This document shows positions 50,362-62,706 of a DNA stretch of 64,000 nt, one piece after another. The stretch comes from Mycteria americana (taxonomy: Eukaryota; Chordata; Aves; Ciconiiformes; Ciconiidae): positions 50,809,562 to 50,873,561 of the forward strand of contig NC_134367.1 of NCBI RefSeq assembly GCF_035582795.1, in the 5' to 3' direction. The notes under the pieces were generated by a model. It made no database searches, was not told the DNA's origin, and was given only the letters and a program-made list of their open reading frames with translations. The stretch's first letter is position 1. Every line of letters starts with the position of its first letter. Made by a program: the position numbers and the translations under genes.

Positions 50362-53300
50362 ATTTATCATCAGTTCTTTAATGATCTAATGTATTTATAG
50401 CAGTTCTTCCAACATATCACAGTCAAGATGTGACTATTTTGATTTTAAGGCTATCATAAAACATTTGGTATGCTGTTAAAGAGAAGCATTATGCAATTAC
50501 TGAAAGAGTCTCTTCATCATCCTTAATACACAAAGTTTAATTATTGTAGACTTACCCAATGTGCAGAAATAACTTACAGGAGCTGTAAAATATTTTAAGA
50601 TCCTGTTCACTGAAGGCTAGAGAGATAAATATCTTACTAGGGTGTACCTCAACATTTCCATGCATTGAGAACTGACAGAATGATTCCCAGTTTTTTTCTT
50701 AGGATCTGCAGAAAAGCAACCAAATGGTTTTGCTGTATCAACTTCAGGAGTATGTTTGTCCCCTGATTTAAGTTACCTACGATCTAGAAGAGTAGCTGGA
50801 AGCAAGTATTGCTTCTTACTGTGTACTAATTTGCAGACAAAATGTCTTTTTCCAAATAGTAACATTAGCTGTAGGAACTGCAAGCAGTTGTACATCAGTA
50901 AAGCTCAAACCATCTGTCTGTAGTGCAATTTTTACATTTTTAGATATTCATAATGCTGTTTCATTGAGGTCTTGAAAGTATTCATTTAGAGAGCACACAA
51001 TTCTTTTCTACCTACCCAACAATAAATGGTGGAAACATTTGGATATTTTCAGGGTTTTGAGGCATCAGTAGCCACAATCTTTAAGTGTTTTCTAAATCGA
51101 AAGAGGATCATGTTATTCACAGTAAATGAAGCTCTCACTCTAAAAAGCTAGACTGCTTCAGAAACGGGTAGAAAATGTTATTGAATTCACTGTCATAGTC
51201 AAGAGATTTATATGAATGGCTGCAGAGCATACGATTGCTGTTTGCCACTTTTACAATGCTAATTTTTGTTGCTCTCTCTAAGAACCTATTGAGTTTTGTT
51301 TGTAGAAGCTATATTACAATCATTTTTTCTAATCTACTCCATTTTCCTGCCCTCTTACATCTGAGAGTACCCCATCAGTCATAAAGGAATATTTTCTGCA
51401 TGTGCTGGTAAGCCTTACGTCCATGCACCTGAACTGACCCGTGCAAAGTAATTCCTCTGCTCAGAAAGGCAATGCAGAGCATTTCTTCCAACACAGGCAG
51501 GAGTGGACATGTTGGGGCAAACACCACCATCGTACTCGTGGTCACGATCCATGGAGACCAGTCAAACCAAGGACATGTATTTCAAACTGGTCTTGTTTCA
51601 CAATCAGCCTGCAGGCCATGGATGCACTCTATTTAGTCAATATTTAAGTGATGAAAAATGGGATTAAAGTCAACCCTAGATCCCGGAAGCTCAAGCATTT
51701 AAGCATTATCACAAGTTCTAGTCTTTTGCGTAGGGTGTAGCTATTTTAGAGATCGAAGTAAATTTAAAGCATATTTCGGTGTGGAATTAATGACATTTCA
51801 GATCCTTTGCAATGTAAACTGTTGTTTGATCAAATTCAAAGGACTTGGTGTCACAACAAGGAGGGGGCACCCAGCCTTCTGTCACTGTCTGTGGCAGAAA
51901 GTCAGAGAACCTTTCCAGAGAAGTAAAACCCTTCTCTGTCTTTCGCCCAGCCAGGCTCTTCAGCCTTCAAGCACAAGCCTTCGGACAACGTCCATGGAGC
52001 CTCCACTCCAGGTCTTCTGAAAGCATCCTCCTCCTAACGTCTTTTCTGAACTCTTGCTCAGTTCTCCCCAGCTCTGAAAGCAACGTTTTTCTCTTTCCAG
52101 TTCCATGACCAAGCCGTGAAACCCTGATTTTATGACTTCCCTCCCTGCTCAGAAAGTGCCAGTAACGTAGTAACTCTTTATGGGCTGGGGGCCTCACCTA
52201 TTTATAGGCTGCGAGATGAACATTTCCAGAGGGCCTTGTTATGACTTCTGCGCAGAAGTTTCCATGCCATGCCTGAGTGAATTGGCATGCCGTCACACTC
52301 TAGCATGACACACTTCATGAAATGCTGAATTGACTTTTGCAATAAAGCATATTACATTTACATAGCCACTAATATTAACTTTTCAGAAGTTCTCCTCCTC
52401 ACAGAAGATTTCTTTACCTGGGGTACAGGTACAACACTTAATGCATAGTGTAATATAATAATTTCATGGGTAAAGTCTGTCATCCTCAGCTACGGTTTAA
52501 TAGCTTTTTCTTTAGAAGACAGATTTTCTTGGTTTTATCCAAAGTCTGGGGCTCCTCACACTGCAGACAAGTGTCTTCAGAGAAGACAGATCACACTGAA
52601 GATAGATCCTTAACCCATAACTACAGCATGCCTTAGACAGAGTTTAAGAGGCTGATTTGGTCCACTCTCAGTTACACCACAAAGAAGTGGAGCAAGGGAT
52701 GCCCCTGACAATAAGCAGTGGCTGATCACGCACCCTCGGTACATGGAAGTACCTTCTCCCGCTGAGCCCCGATCAGCCCTAACAGATTCTGCAAGCCTTC
52801 CTGTCACACAGCTCTGTCTTTTGTTCAGCTGTGTGTACGAGGGCTGGTCAACCGGCTTACCTATGAGGTGCAAATATAGCCTCTTCGTTGTCACCTGCCA
52901 TCTGCATGTGAGGGACCTTCCCCTCTCTCTCTCTGGGTTACAGAGGAAGCACCCCATACTCATAAAGCCTGGCTGGCAGTGGCAGCTCTGTCCCAGGGTA
53001 TGTCTGAGCCCTTCCAGCCGGGTTGTCCTGCTATGGTCTCTCCATGCACTGCAACAACTGCTGTCCGTGTCCCGAGCTAATGACATACAAATACCCTACA
53101 CAACATTGGTTCTGTGAGCAAAGAGGAAATGATGCTACAAGAAGAAAGGAAAAGCCAAAAGAAGAAAAACTAATCCATTTTTCAGAGGTCATGAGAAGTG
53201 AGACTCCAGATTATTTCTGTCTTCCAAAATGCATCATTAATTTTGAAAATTTTTTAATTATTTCTGTAGTGCTTTTCTGGGAAAACATAGCTGACCTCTT

Positions 53301-56300
53301 ATAGTAAGATTCATGCAGATTCTAAAGCATGTATTGGATTATTTTAATCCAATAAGGTCTTAATCTAAGACTTCATTTCTCAGGATATTATGGACATTTG
53401 AAAGTAGAAGAATCTGGATTTCAAGACCTGTTATTAGGAACATGAAGCCAATGTACATCAAGCCTTATGAGTTGAGGTCAGTAACATTTACTGCAAGTAA
53501 TTATTCACAAGTCTTTTTAATAGATTTTAAATCCCAGAGCAACCTTTATATGAATTCCAGCCTTTCCTAAACAGCAGATATTTTACTAAATTAAAGGTTT
53601 TTTATAACTGAATAACCACTCATGCTTATGTAAGCATTTTCAATGGCCTTATGCATTTTATTTCTGGTATAATTCTTCTAGTTTCAGCACTAAACTTTCT
53701 TATGACCACCTTCTAGGCTAAAGAACTCTCTATTATAAGAACACTTATCACCACAAGGTAATGAAAGTTTCTGGACAGCACACTTGTTAAAACCAGTGTG
53801 CCGGGTGCAATGCCGCAAGTATTGTAGACAGTAGTAATGAATTACTGAGCTTTGACCAACTTTATAAACATTAACTTCTAGTTTCATTCAGTTTTTGTTT
53901 TACTCCCCGCCTTCCCCCAAGAGCACCGACCAATTGATGCACATCCTGGCCCTTGTGTTAGAATGGATACAAAGGTATACGCACGCAGTCTCTCCTGATG
54001 AGGGAGCTGCGGAGGACCCCATGGAGACCCTTTGCTGTCGCCTGGAGGACAACCTCCTCTTCCAAGCAGGACAAGGAGACGTCTCTCAGCTCCCAGCACA
54101 ACACCCAGATGAGGTTCTCCAGAGCTTCCTTGCCCTGGTTTAGTGGCAAATGTGTCTTGGTGACAGAATCCTGCCTGCACACAACAGTGATAACCCTTGG
54201 AGGTCATCACAAGGGAGTCATAGAAACTCACCCTGGGCTTTTTGCTTCTATGTCATGCCTAATAAGAGACCTACATGTCAGTCTCTGCTCACATTCAAGC
54301 CTATATATTAATTTTAACTTATGTGAAGCTGCAGCTGAGGAAAGAATTTTTTTCTGGCATACAAAATTTAACAATTCACCCCATAAATACCACTTTATAA
54401 ACCCCATATATCTATCCAGAGATCTTCAGATTCTAGTAATTAAAGAAAAATAAAATACACACATGCATGCAGACATAACTTAATTCCTGCTTGCATTCTG
54501 AGGCAAAAGCTTTGACCAAGAAACACTGGATTTCAGTGACGCTAAGCAGTCAATTCAGTGGTTCTCCTGTTACACTCTGGAGTCTGTGACTATTCCTGTC
54601 TTTTGAGAAACAAGGTACTGAATATACACAAAAAGCAGCTCCACAGATGAGTAGAATGGTCTAATACTTGCAGACCAATCTTCAAAATTTTGTGCATGTG
54701 AACTACTGAACACCTACTCCTGTACTAGAGACAGATAACAAGGTTAAAAGTATAACACACCAATGTATCCTGGAGGTATGAAAAGATCTAACCTTGTATG
54801 GAAGTCCTCAGTAACCGAGAAGGTATATAATAACTTAAGACAGATTTAGTGTTACTTATTCATCTCCTTTTCTAGGCTTAAAATAAGATTTATAACTCCT
54901 ATACAAACATCTTCCTGACATCTTGGCACGTAAGACAAACTATTCTAAGAGAAAAATACATTATAAACAAAGAGAAAAAAATACAGATATAATCAATCAT
55001 ACTCAGTTATAATCTAATTCTCTAGCACTCCACCTTCTTCTCCACTTCTCCCCCAATGTAGGGATGATTATAAAAACCTCTAGCAAATTCAAAATCAACA
55101 GGAGATACTTCAGGTCATATCTGACCAGTGTAGGATTTGCCAGGAAACAAAACCAATACACAAGAACATTGTCATTGAAATTCTAACTACAAAGCAAAGT
55201 TTTCATTCCCTGCTTTCTTGGGCCATTTTGGTTCTCTTATAGAAAATCCAGCAGACAAATTTCTTCTCCATCAAAAACCCCTTACTTTTCCTGTGATTCC
55301 TTACTCTCTCCTGGCCAACTGATTCGAAATCAACAAACATTGTTTTAGAAAGTATATAAAAACCTACTTAATAGGAACATAAATCAAGAATTGGAAAGAG
55401 AAATTAATGAAAGCAAAACATACTAAGTAAGACCACTATTTTACCAAAAATATACAATTATGAGACTAACATGTTTTCTTAGGTGACAGCATTTAATGGT
55501 TTTAAACACAGATTGAAAGCACAGTCTTAACTAAAGACTCAGCTATATAGTTCTTTCTGCAATTTTCTACAAGATTCGAGTAATTTTACCCCAAACTCAT
55601 AAATTTTCACATGAGTTAAATCCAAATTTCAAAATTTTCATATCTAATCTTCTGAATTATTGCCACCAATAAAAGACTTGAGGATAAAATAATCTTCTGT
55701 TGGCCTTATTGCTTTTCTGACAAAAGTTTAAGAGCTACAGAATACCTTGTTTGTGGTATATTGCTGTCTTCATACAGAAACCATATGCTTCACAGACATA
55801 CAAGAAACTGGGCAGCTTTCCTGAGCAGCATCTCCACCCTATATGACCACAGTGTGGGAGACTCATTGCCTTACTGTCGTAGCACAGGAAAGCTCTGTGC
55901 TCCAACAGGCTCTTCAGTAAAAAAGCAATTCTGAGAAGTACCATAACTATGTTTCCAGCCATTTTGTTGCAAACTAGTTTTCTATTGCTTCCATTCAATT
56001 CTTTGCCCCAAAGTACATTCTTCATGCAGGTTTTGTGAAGACTAGTGCATACTGAACCTTCTTCTATCCTACTATTTCTACTTCGGAGACATAACAAGGA
56101 AAGAAGGGTGGTGATAGAGGCTACTCTAAATGCCCATAAGATTTTCAAAAGCCTGCTGAAATTATTTCTCCCTGAAGAGAGTTTCCAAACACATTTCACC
56201 ATCCTTTCAGTTTCCTGCAACCCCATGTCAGCTAATAGGATTGCCTATTTTGCACAGGAACCACCTTTATATCTCAGTTTTCAGCACTTTCTGAGCCTGC

Positions 56301-57765
56301 CTTTTAAGGTACTCTCAGTCAAAAATGTCATTTTAATTTTGAAACAGCCAGAGACCTCTTAAGAGATGAAACTCCTCTGTGCAGAAGACTTCAGCCTTTG
56401 AAAACAGTTTTGTCCCCAGCAGAATTCAAAACTCTCTGTCAGTATAAAAATACTTAATATCTTCACCAAATACCACCAAAGAGGCTCTGCTTGGCCAAGT
56501 GCCCCAGAGCTGTGGAGCTTGGAAGCCCCCAAGCCCTACCACTGGGTACCTGCCAGAGGAACCAGGAAAACAAGCTGTCTGGAGTCAAAAGAGAGACAAG
56601 AGGAAACTTGGTTCATGTGGACCCAAAAGTCACAGGCACTCAGGCTTCTGGGTCTCCTCTCCAGACCCAGCCATACAGGTGGAAGAGGTTACTCTTTCCC
56701 AGGATTTTCCTGCCTGAGCACTCCCTCATTCATTTAAACCACATTTAAACAGTCAAGCCCGTTATTCCCCATCCACCCCTTTGATTTGCCAGGATTGATT
56801 TTGCAGGACAGGCATTAGGGATCACTTGGCCAGGAACTCACCTAGGGAGGCAGCCCATGGCAGAGGAGCTGCAACAAGCCCTTTCATCAAGCACGGTGGT
56901 CCTGGGAGAAAATATCTGTTTGCGGCTTCCACTGAATAAGAACCATCTCCACATAACATTTTAATTTTGACAAGAATCAATAAAGTCTGCTGAGTAGGTG
57001 TTCTATTGATTTTTTTTTTCCTAACCAGCTGTACAATTGCTAAGAAACTGATGCACTGTCAGACATTTCGGTGAGTAAGTAATGAATAATTGGCACTTAA
57101 TCCAACCAACTGTCACATTAGACAGTCTCTGAAAGCCTGTTCACAGTAAATACTGGTTTTGAGTGGGGAGTTGCAGGTACAAATATTCCCAGTGTGAGTT
57201 TCTTGATTCTTTCTTCTTCAACTATTGCCTCCAAATAAGCTCGTCTCTCCTTTATGTACATTGCAACATTTTAGTTCTGTGACATTTTCATCCTGTGAGA
57301 TTTTCAGCCTAAAATATTAAATCCCACAATACTTGCCTGCAGAGATCTTTATAATCATTCATAGGTCTTTATAATCATACTAAAGTGTTTGATTCTGCCC
57401 AGAGAAATATCTAGGAATAAGGTTATTGTGTGATTGACAAACAACTACCTGTCAACTTTCCTCAAATGAAGTTGCGTATGCTATAGCCAGTGACGCATTC
57501 CACAGCTAATGTCCACAACCACACTTGTGGCATCATTTGAAACTTCCTGAGAAGAGCAGATAGACACAGTTTCAGTTTTGCATATCTGGAACCTTCAAAT
57601 TCACTTTCCCAGGAATATATTGTTTCTAATATTCCCTTCCTTAGGTGCACTAGAAAAAGTGTTTAATGACAAAAAATTTAGGACTGTATTGGAATATGAG
57701 TCCAAATGATTATGTGAATTACCTCTCCATTTATGCCTTGCACAAAAGAGGATATTGAATGGTGT
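50362..57765. other. Intergenic DNA without recognised genes
   Basis: The stretch is mostly AT-rich. A GC-richer island at 53.9-54.2 kb has open frames on both strands but no family signature. Near 56.5-56.75 kb all three plus frames are open, a sign of chance rather than coding. Confidence 0.5.
57356..57395. repeat. Short tandem duplication
   Basis: TCTTTATAATCAT occurs twice about 21 bp apart (near 57347 and 57366), separated by TCATAGG. Confidence 0.6.
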
Positions 57766-57784
57766 AAAAAAAAAAAAAAAAAAA
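57766..57784. repeat. Poly-A run (19 A)
   Basis: This is a pure A homopolymer. No poly-A signal or target duplication is evident beside it. Confidence 0.9.
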
Positions 57785-60703
57785 GACTATAGCTGTCGGC
57801 TTGGATGATCAATAGTTCATATTCATGTAAATTATTTAGGAGAATGAAATCTTCCTTGTATGGAACAGAGCAACCTTGGCAAGGAAGAAGACTCTCTCTC
57901 CAAGTATCGTACCTTGAGACAGTTGTCTGTCAACATATGTCTAATGTATCTGTTTAGCTTAGGGCATCAAACTTTCGTCCCTCCAGTTTCTGTAAGAATG
58001 AACAAACCCTGTTACTTAGAGCAAAACACAAATCTCACTCCATGCACACCTCCTCATCTCCGTTGTTTTTACTGCAAATGTTTGAAGCGGTTCATTGAAG
58101 AAAAAGCTATTAAGGAACAACAAGCCCTCATTTCCTTTCAGCTTGCAAGGTAATTAGACTGGCAAAGCAGTTACAGTGTTAATTTATTCCTGGCAGATAA
58201 ATTAACTGCTTCTTTGCAGACACTGGAGGAATGACTCACATCATTAACACAAGTTTATTAACTACAGTCTTTCCCCCTTCCCTGCCTCCCACCTTCTTCT
58301 CCTTTGGGCATAAGACTAAGACTAGAAGGTCAGCTTCACTGTGTTTCACTGTTTTCAGGGATTGTCTCTGTCTTCTGTCCCCAGTCCCAGGGTTCAGCCT
58401 TGCCAACGTTTGGGAGTGGCTTCTGCTCCCAGTGCAACCGATGGGCTCCGCTGGGAGCCTGGCCAGGGCTTTAATCCGTTCATCGTTTTTCACGGTCATA
58501 GCAGTCAGCTAAATATCAGCAATACCTTCTACACCACAGCAGCAAGTCTGCCAGGAATGTTATTAGGATCTGATTTTTAGGTGTTTTTACACAAAACACA
58601 GCTAGGAAAGTTTCCTACAGACTGAAATTAGAGGGCTGGGTCCTTCAAGCAGTCATTCACACAAGCAGCCCTTACCTGCAAGCTTCATCAATGGCACTAT
58701 TCACGTGAGATTTTACGGTTTACGGGATTAGACACTGTATGTAATGTCTCAGGCTGAGACGCAGCCACACACCCCGCGCATGGCTGAAACCCAGCCGCAC
58801 AGCACAGCCCTTCTACCCTCTCTCCATCAGCAGCTGAGAGATTCGGAAATACAAATATTAAAAATAAAAAAGTGAACGGAAGTTGCCTTTTAAATCCTCG
58901 ATTTTGTCATCGCTCAGAAAAATCCAACTGTTTGTGAGATGTATGCAGTCTCCCTTTAAGCCCACCGTGAAGAATTCAGCCTTCACACAGGCCTGCATTG
59001 TAAATTGTGGTAAATAAATTGCTGCTAGCCCTACATAACCGGTGAATTCATTTTCTAGGCTTGCCAATATGACACGTTTCAACAAGACTTACATTCAGTT
59101 TTTAAAGGTATCATGTTAATATGTTTGTATAATTTTTTTCTTATACAAATCCCAGCAGAGACGGGCACCATTTTTAAGGACCTCCATCATTGCAAATGCC
59201 GCTTTATCTTTGTCATGGGACACCTGCTTATCCGCAGGCCCTTTGCCTCAGCGAAATTAGCCTCTTGCCACATCAAGAAAATTTCAGGTTCTGTTGGTTT
59301 TTAGGTTAAACAAGATGGTATGGCAAGTCTAAGTAGAACCTGTTATGCTGGCTCAGGTCTGCAGGCATGGTATGCGAGTTTCAGGTGCTCACTTAAATTA
59401 ACAGGGATGATGAAGGAGGCACTTGTACCTTAACTCTCTCCAGCCCTTGTGGGAATAAGACTATTAGAGCCTGCATTTCGCTGGTGACACTACCATGGCA
59501 CAAACATTAATTCTCTGTGAGTTAAAATCTTGGTTACTCTGTCTCTCAAAGGAGGCGTTCACCTCGTCTGCTCTCAGACAAGCTTCTGCAGTACAAACAC
59601 TGCAGTGGGATTTGTAGCGGGTTCTCAATCCATATGCTGCCCACTGCCACCAGTCCCAATGGTCTACCCCAGTGCCCCGGGGTATGCCAGGCGCAGTAGG
59701 TCTCTGACCAAACTGCCCCCCAAGCTGGACCAAAGGAAGGCATCATGAGGTCCCTTCGTTACTCACAGGAGAGCTCTGGGTGCTGGTGTGGGCAGTATCT
59801 TTGCAGGGAAAGCCCTTTCTGGACCACCCGTGCAGGCTCTGTGGGATCCAGCAGCAAACCAATCTCTTCAGCACATAACAGCCTAACTCCAAATCCAAAC
59901 TTCCTGATACCCTTGGAACTGCCCAGAGACATCTGTACAACCAGTGTTAAAGACAAACCTTTCCACCCTACTTTGACACCTAATTCCACCCCCAAATTCT
60001 AGTTCTGTTGGCCTTGAATGATAAAACACCCCAACCCTTAGTCCCTGCCATGACCATAATCTGACTGCTAGCCCAGACTACATGTGCTTTTTAGTTGCTC
60101 AATAGCATCAATAAGAGAATTGGCAACAAATGAGAAAAGAAATGGCACTGAATACAATGACCTGCAGCGCACTTTTAAAAAAAATTAAGCACCAGGCCCC
60201 AAAAAGATTCACAGTCATTTGGCATAAAGCCAGCACCAGATCATGCTGAGGTAACAGGATTACTGCTTGCACTGGGATTAGGGCTAGGTTAAGACTTAGT
60301 ATTTAGGAAAGCAGAGAGTGAAGAGTTTGATTTATGATAAGGAGAAAGCGATACGAATAGCGTATGGGGTGGAAGGTTTAACTTCAGGTTTTAGGTTGAG
60401 CAGGGCTTAGGGTTTCTGACAGTAGGGTCCAAAGTTTGCAGCCAAATCTGAAAAGTGCAAGGACTAGAGTAAGGCCTGTGTGTGAGGACTAAAGCTTAGC
60501 TCAGGTGTAAGCAGGGCTCCTTTGCTTATGGGTTGGTGTGAGGTAACAGGGGCTGGACAGCAGGGACGCGGACAGTTAGGATGAGAAGCAGGAGAAAGCT
60601 GTTGCTGTTCACAGGAGGGATGAGAGGGCTGCTGCTCCGCTCTTGCTGATGAATTAGGGAAGGTTCAAAATGTAGAGTGTGGAAGATGGAGGAGGTAGAT
60701 GTA
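57785..60703. other. Intergenic DNA; degenerate CCCTAA/TTAGGG-like composition from about 59.88 kb
   Basis: Up to 59.8 kb nothing is recognised. From about 59880 to 60080 the plus strand is C-rich with CCTAAC, CCTAAT and CCCTTA words. From about 60270 to 60500 it switches to G-rich words such as GGATTAGGGCTAGGTTAAG (60274) and GGCTTAGGGTTT (60403). These are too degenerate to call a telomere repeat. Confidence 0.4.
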
Positions 60704-61428
60704 TTCATAGAATCATAGAATCCTAGAATCATAGAATGGTTTGGGTTGGAAGGGACCTTAAAGATCATCTAGTTCCAATGCTCTTGCCATGGGCAGGGAC
60801 ACCTTCCACTAGACCAGGTTGCTCAAAGCCCCATCCAACCTGACCTTGAACACTTCCAGGGATGGGGCATCCACAACTTCTCTGAGCAACCTGTTCCAGT
60901 GCCTCACCACCTTCGTAGTGAAAAATTTCTTCCTTACATTGAATCTAAATCTACCCTCTTTCAGTTTAAAGCCATGTTTCTGTCCAGCCTGTATTTGTGC
61001 TTGGGATTGCCCCGACCCACGTGCAGGACCTTGCACTTGGCCTTGTTGAACTTCATGAGGTATGCACAGGCCCACCTCTCAAGCCTGTCAAGGTCCCTCC
61101 GGATGGCATCCCTTCCCTCCAGCATGTCGACTGCACCACTCAGCTTGGTGTCATCAGCAAACTTGCTGAGGGTGCACTCAATCCCACTTTCCATGTCGCC
61201 GACAAAGATGTTAAAGAGCGCCAGTCCCAATACCAATCCCTGAGGAACGGCACTCATCACTGGTCTCCACTTGGACGTCCATCGAGCTGTTGACCACAAC
61301 TCTTTGAGTGCGACCGTCCAGCCAATTCCTTATCCACTGAGTGGTCCGTCCGTCAAATCCATGTCTCTCCAATTTAGAGACAAGGATGTTGTGCAGGACC
61401 GTGTCAAATACTTTGCACAAGTATTGCC
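60704..61428 (-). mobile_element. CR1 LINE, 5'-truncated, with reverse-transcriptase remnant
   Basis: On the plus strand the element begins with the octamer-type tail TCATAGAATCATAGAATCCT, then GGTTGGAAGGGACCTTAAAG, the hallmark CR1 3' end. So the element reads on the minus strand and is truncated at its 5' end near 61428. The minus strand retains the C-terminal part of the reverse transcriptase in two frames: [14 protein letters not shown] and [16 protein letters not shown], then after a frame shift near 61260, VPQGLVLG and the catalytic FADDTKLSG. It is a dead copy. Confidence 0.93.
60809..61420 (-). pseudogene. CR1 ORF2 reverse-transcriptase fragment, frameshifted
   Basis: Open frames at 61211-61420, 60961-61299 and 60809-61075 (minus strand) together cover the reverse-transcriptase C-terminal half and downstream region. 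FADD replaces the usual YADD/FADD metal-binding box and is intact, but at least two frame changes and the missing N-terminal endonuclease make it non-functional. Confidence 0.85.
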
Positions 61429-62610
61429 TGTTGCCCTAAAGTAACAGCATTATCAGGATGGAGAATGGCTTATATTTGTGTTGGTCCAGGTAGGGCTTAC
61501 TGGAGTAAGTCTAAGGATATTACTGTGTGAGTCCACAATAGCTTTTTAAATCACAGCTGTAACGTGCTTTTAAAGTTAATCCTCTAATTATTCCCACTTA
61601 TTATGCACTGGGCTGTACTGCGCACAGCTTTGGTGCATGTAAATAGACTCCTTGCAGACAAAACAAACCTGAAAGGCCCCCTCCAAGTGTACTGCCACCC
61701 TTAAAGCGGACATGTGGTCTGTAATTCTGTCTTGCTAATGCACCAAGGTCTGCAGGACAGTCTGTTCTTGGAGATTCCTAAACAGGTTTTAGCAACACCA
61801 CAAGCTGCAATGGGAGGCATTGTTATTCAGATAGTATTGTGGGTCTCCAACGTGGCCAGATAAACTGCTATTGAAGGACCTGAGAAAAAGCTGACCTTGT
61901 AACAGAAAAGGTCTTGCTTGTATTTAACCTAGCTCAGTAAGAACATAAACTGGATGGAGGCAATTCAGAGACTGTAAAAAGTTAAAAGAAATGCTGAGTG
62001 AGAGTAAGATATCCATAGTAGATGTGATAAAACCTCTGACTGGATGTAAAAAACAGTTTTGCATAGCACATAGGAGCTTGTAAAGAGTGATTGATGAAGA
62101 GAGACGAGTGGAGAAGAAAACTAAAGAGAAAAGATCAGGATCCAACATCAAGAAGCACTGCCAGGACCTGAGAAACAACATAAGAACCTGGGATACTCTA
62201 TGGCGATGTGCAAAATCCGATCAGCTTTCATTTAATTACAGTTTTGCTTATTTGTAACAGATACAAAGTTAATCTAACATGTGCCATAGTTGTTGATAAT
62301 AAAGTTATACCCTAGCTGACTGGTGACTGTGTGTCACTGTATTTGCACTTTAAGTGTGATGGTAGACCACAACAGCTATTCCTCCGCTGTAGGGATTCGC
62401 TTGCCCCCTCCCCAAAGAGCTGGCAGCTCTCTCCTCGTCTGGCTGGCCCAGCTGGTGAGCCATGGAGGCTGCAGCACACGTGGAGGCTGATGCAGCTCTG
62501 CCTGCCCCCAGCAGGCACCGGTTGGACTGGATCCCAAGAAAAGCACCAGTATTTTCCAAGAACTCAAAGAAAGCGAACACCTGGATGAGTTCATTTCCCA
62601 TTCTCATTAC
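61429..62610. other. Intergenic DNA without recognised features
   Basis: I see no repeat family or gene. The open frame on the minus strand at 62350-62610 is treated with the exon-like segment that follows. Confidence 0.5.
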
Positions 62611-62706
62611 CTGGAAGTAGAGAGTTTGGAGAACAGCTTCAGAGATCTTCAACACAACATTGTCGAGAGTGGATTTGCCTACCCCTGCCTGCTCAACAGA
62701 CACCCC
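62611..62706 (-). other. Exon-like segment of unknown identity
   Basis: On the minus strand, 96 nt (exactly 32 codons) lie between a strong acceptor (CTGATTCTTACAG) and a strong donor (GTAATGAG). The open frame reads GVSVEQAGVGKSTLDNVV then LKISEAVLQTLYFQ. An open frame at 62782-63084 just upstream ends near a donor-like CAAG/GTATGA but does not join in a matching phase. I recognise no family. It may be a lineage-specific exon, a non-coding transcript or chance. Confidence 0.25.

Noticed and set aside
53884..54453. Open frames on both strands in a GC-richer patch
   Set aside because: No family signature, no convincing splice borders, and frames on both strands are open together, which suggests composition rather than coding.
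56491..56748. Three plus-strand frames open at once
   Set aside because: Simultaneous openness in all frames points to a local lack of stop codons; no protein resemblance.
62660..62706. P-loop-like string AGVGKSTL suggesting an NTPase
   Set aside because: The leading Gly of the Walker A motif is replaced by Glu and no Walker B or NACHT-type context follows, so chance is likelier.
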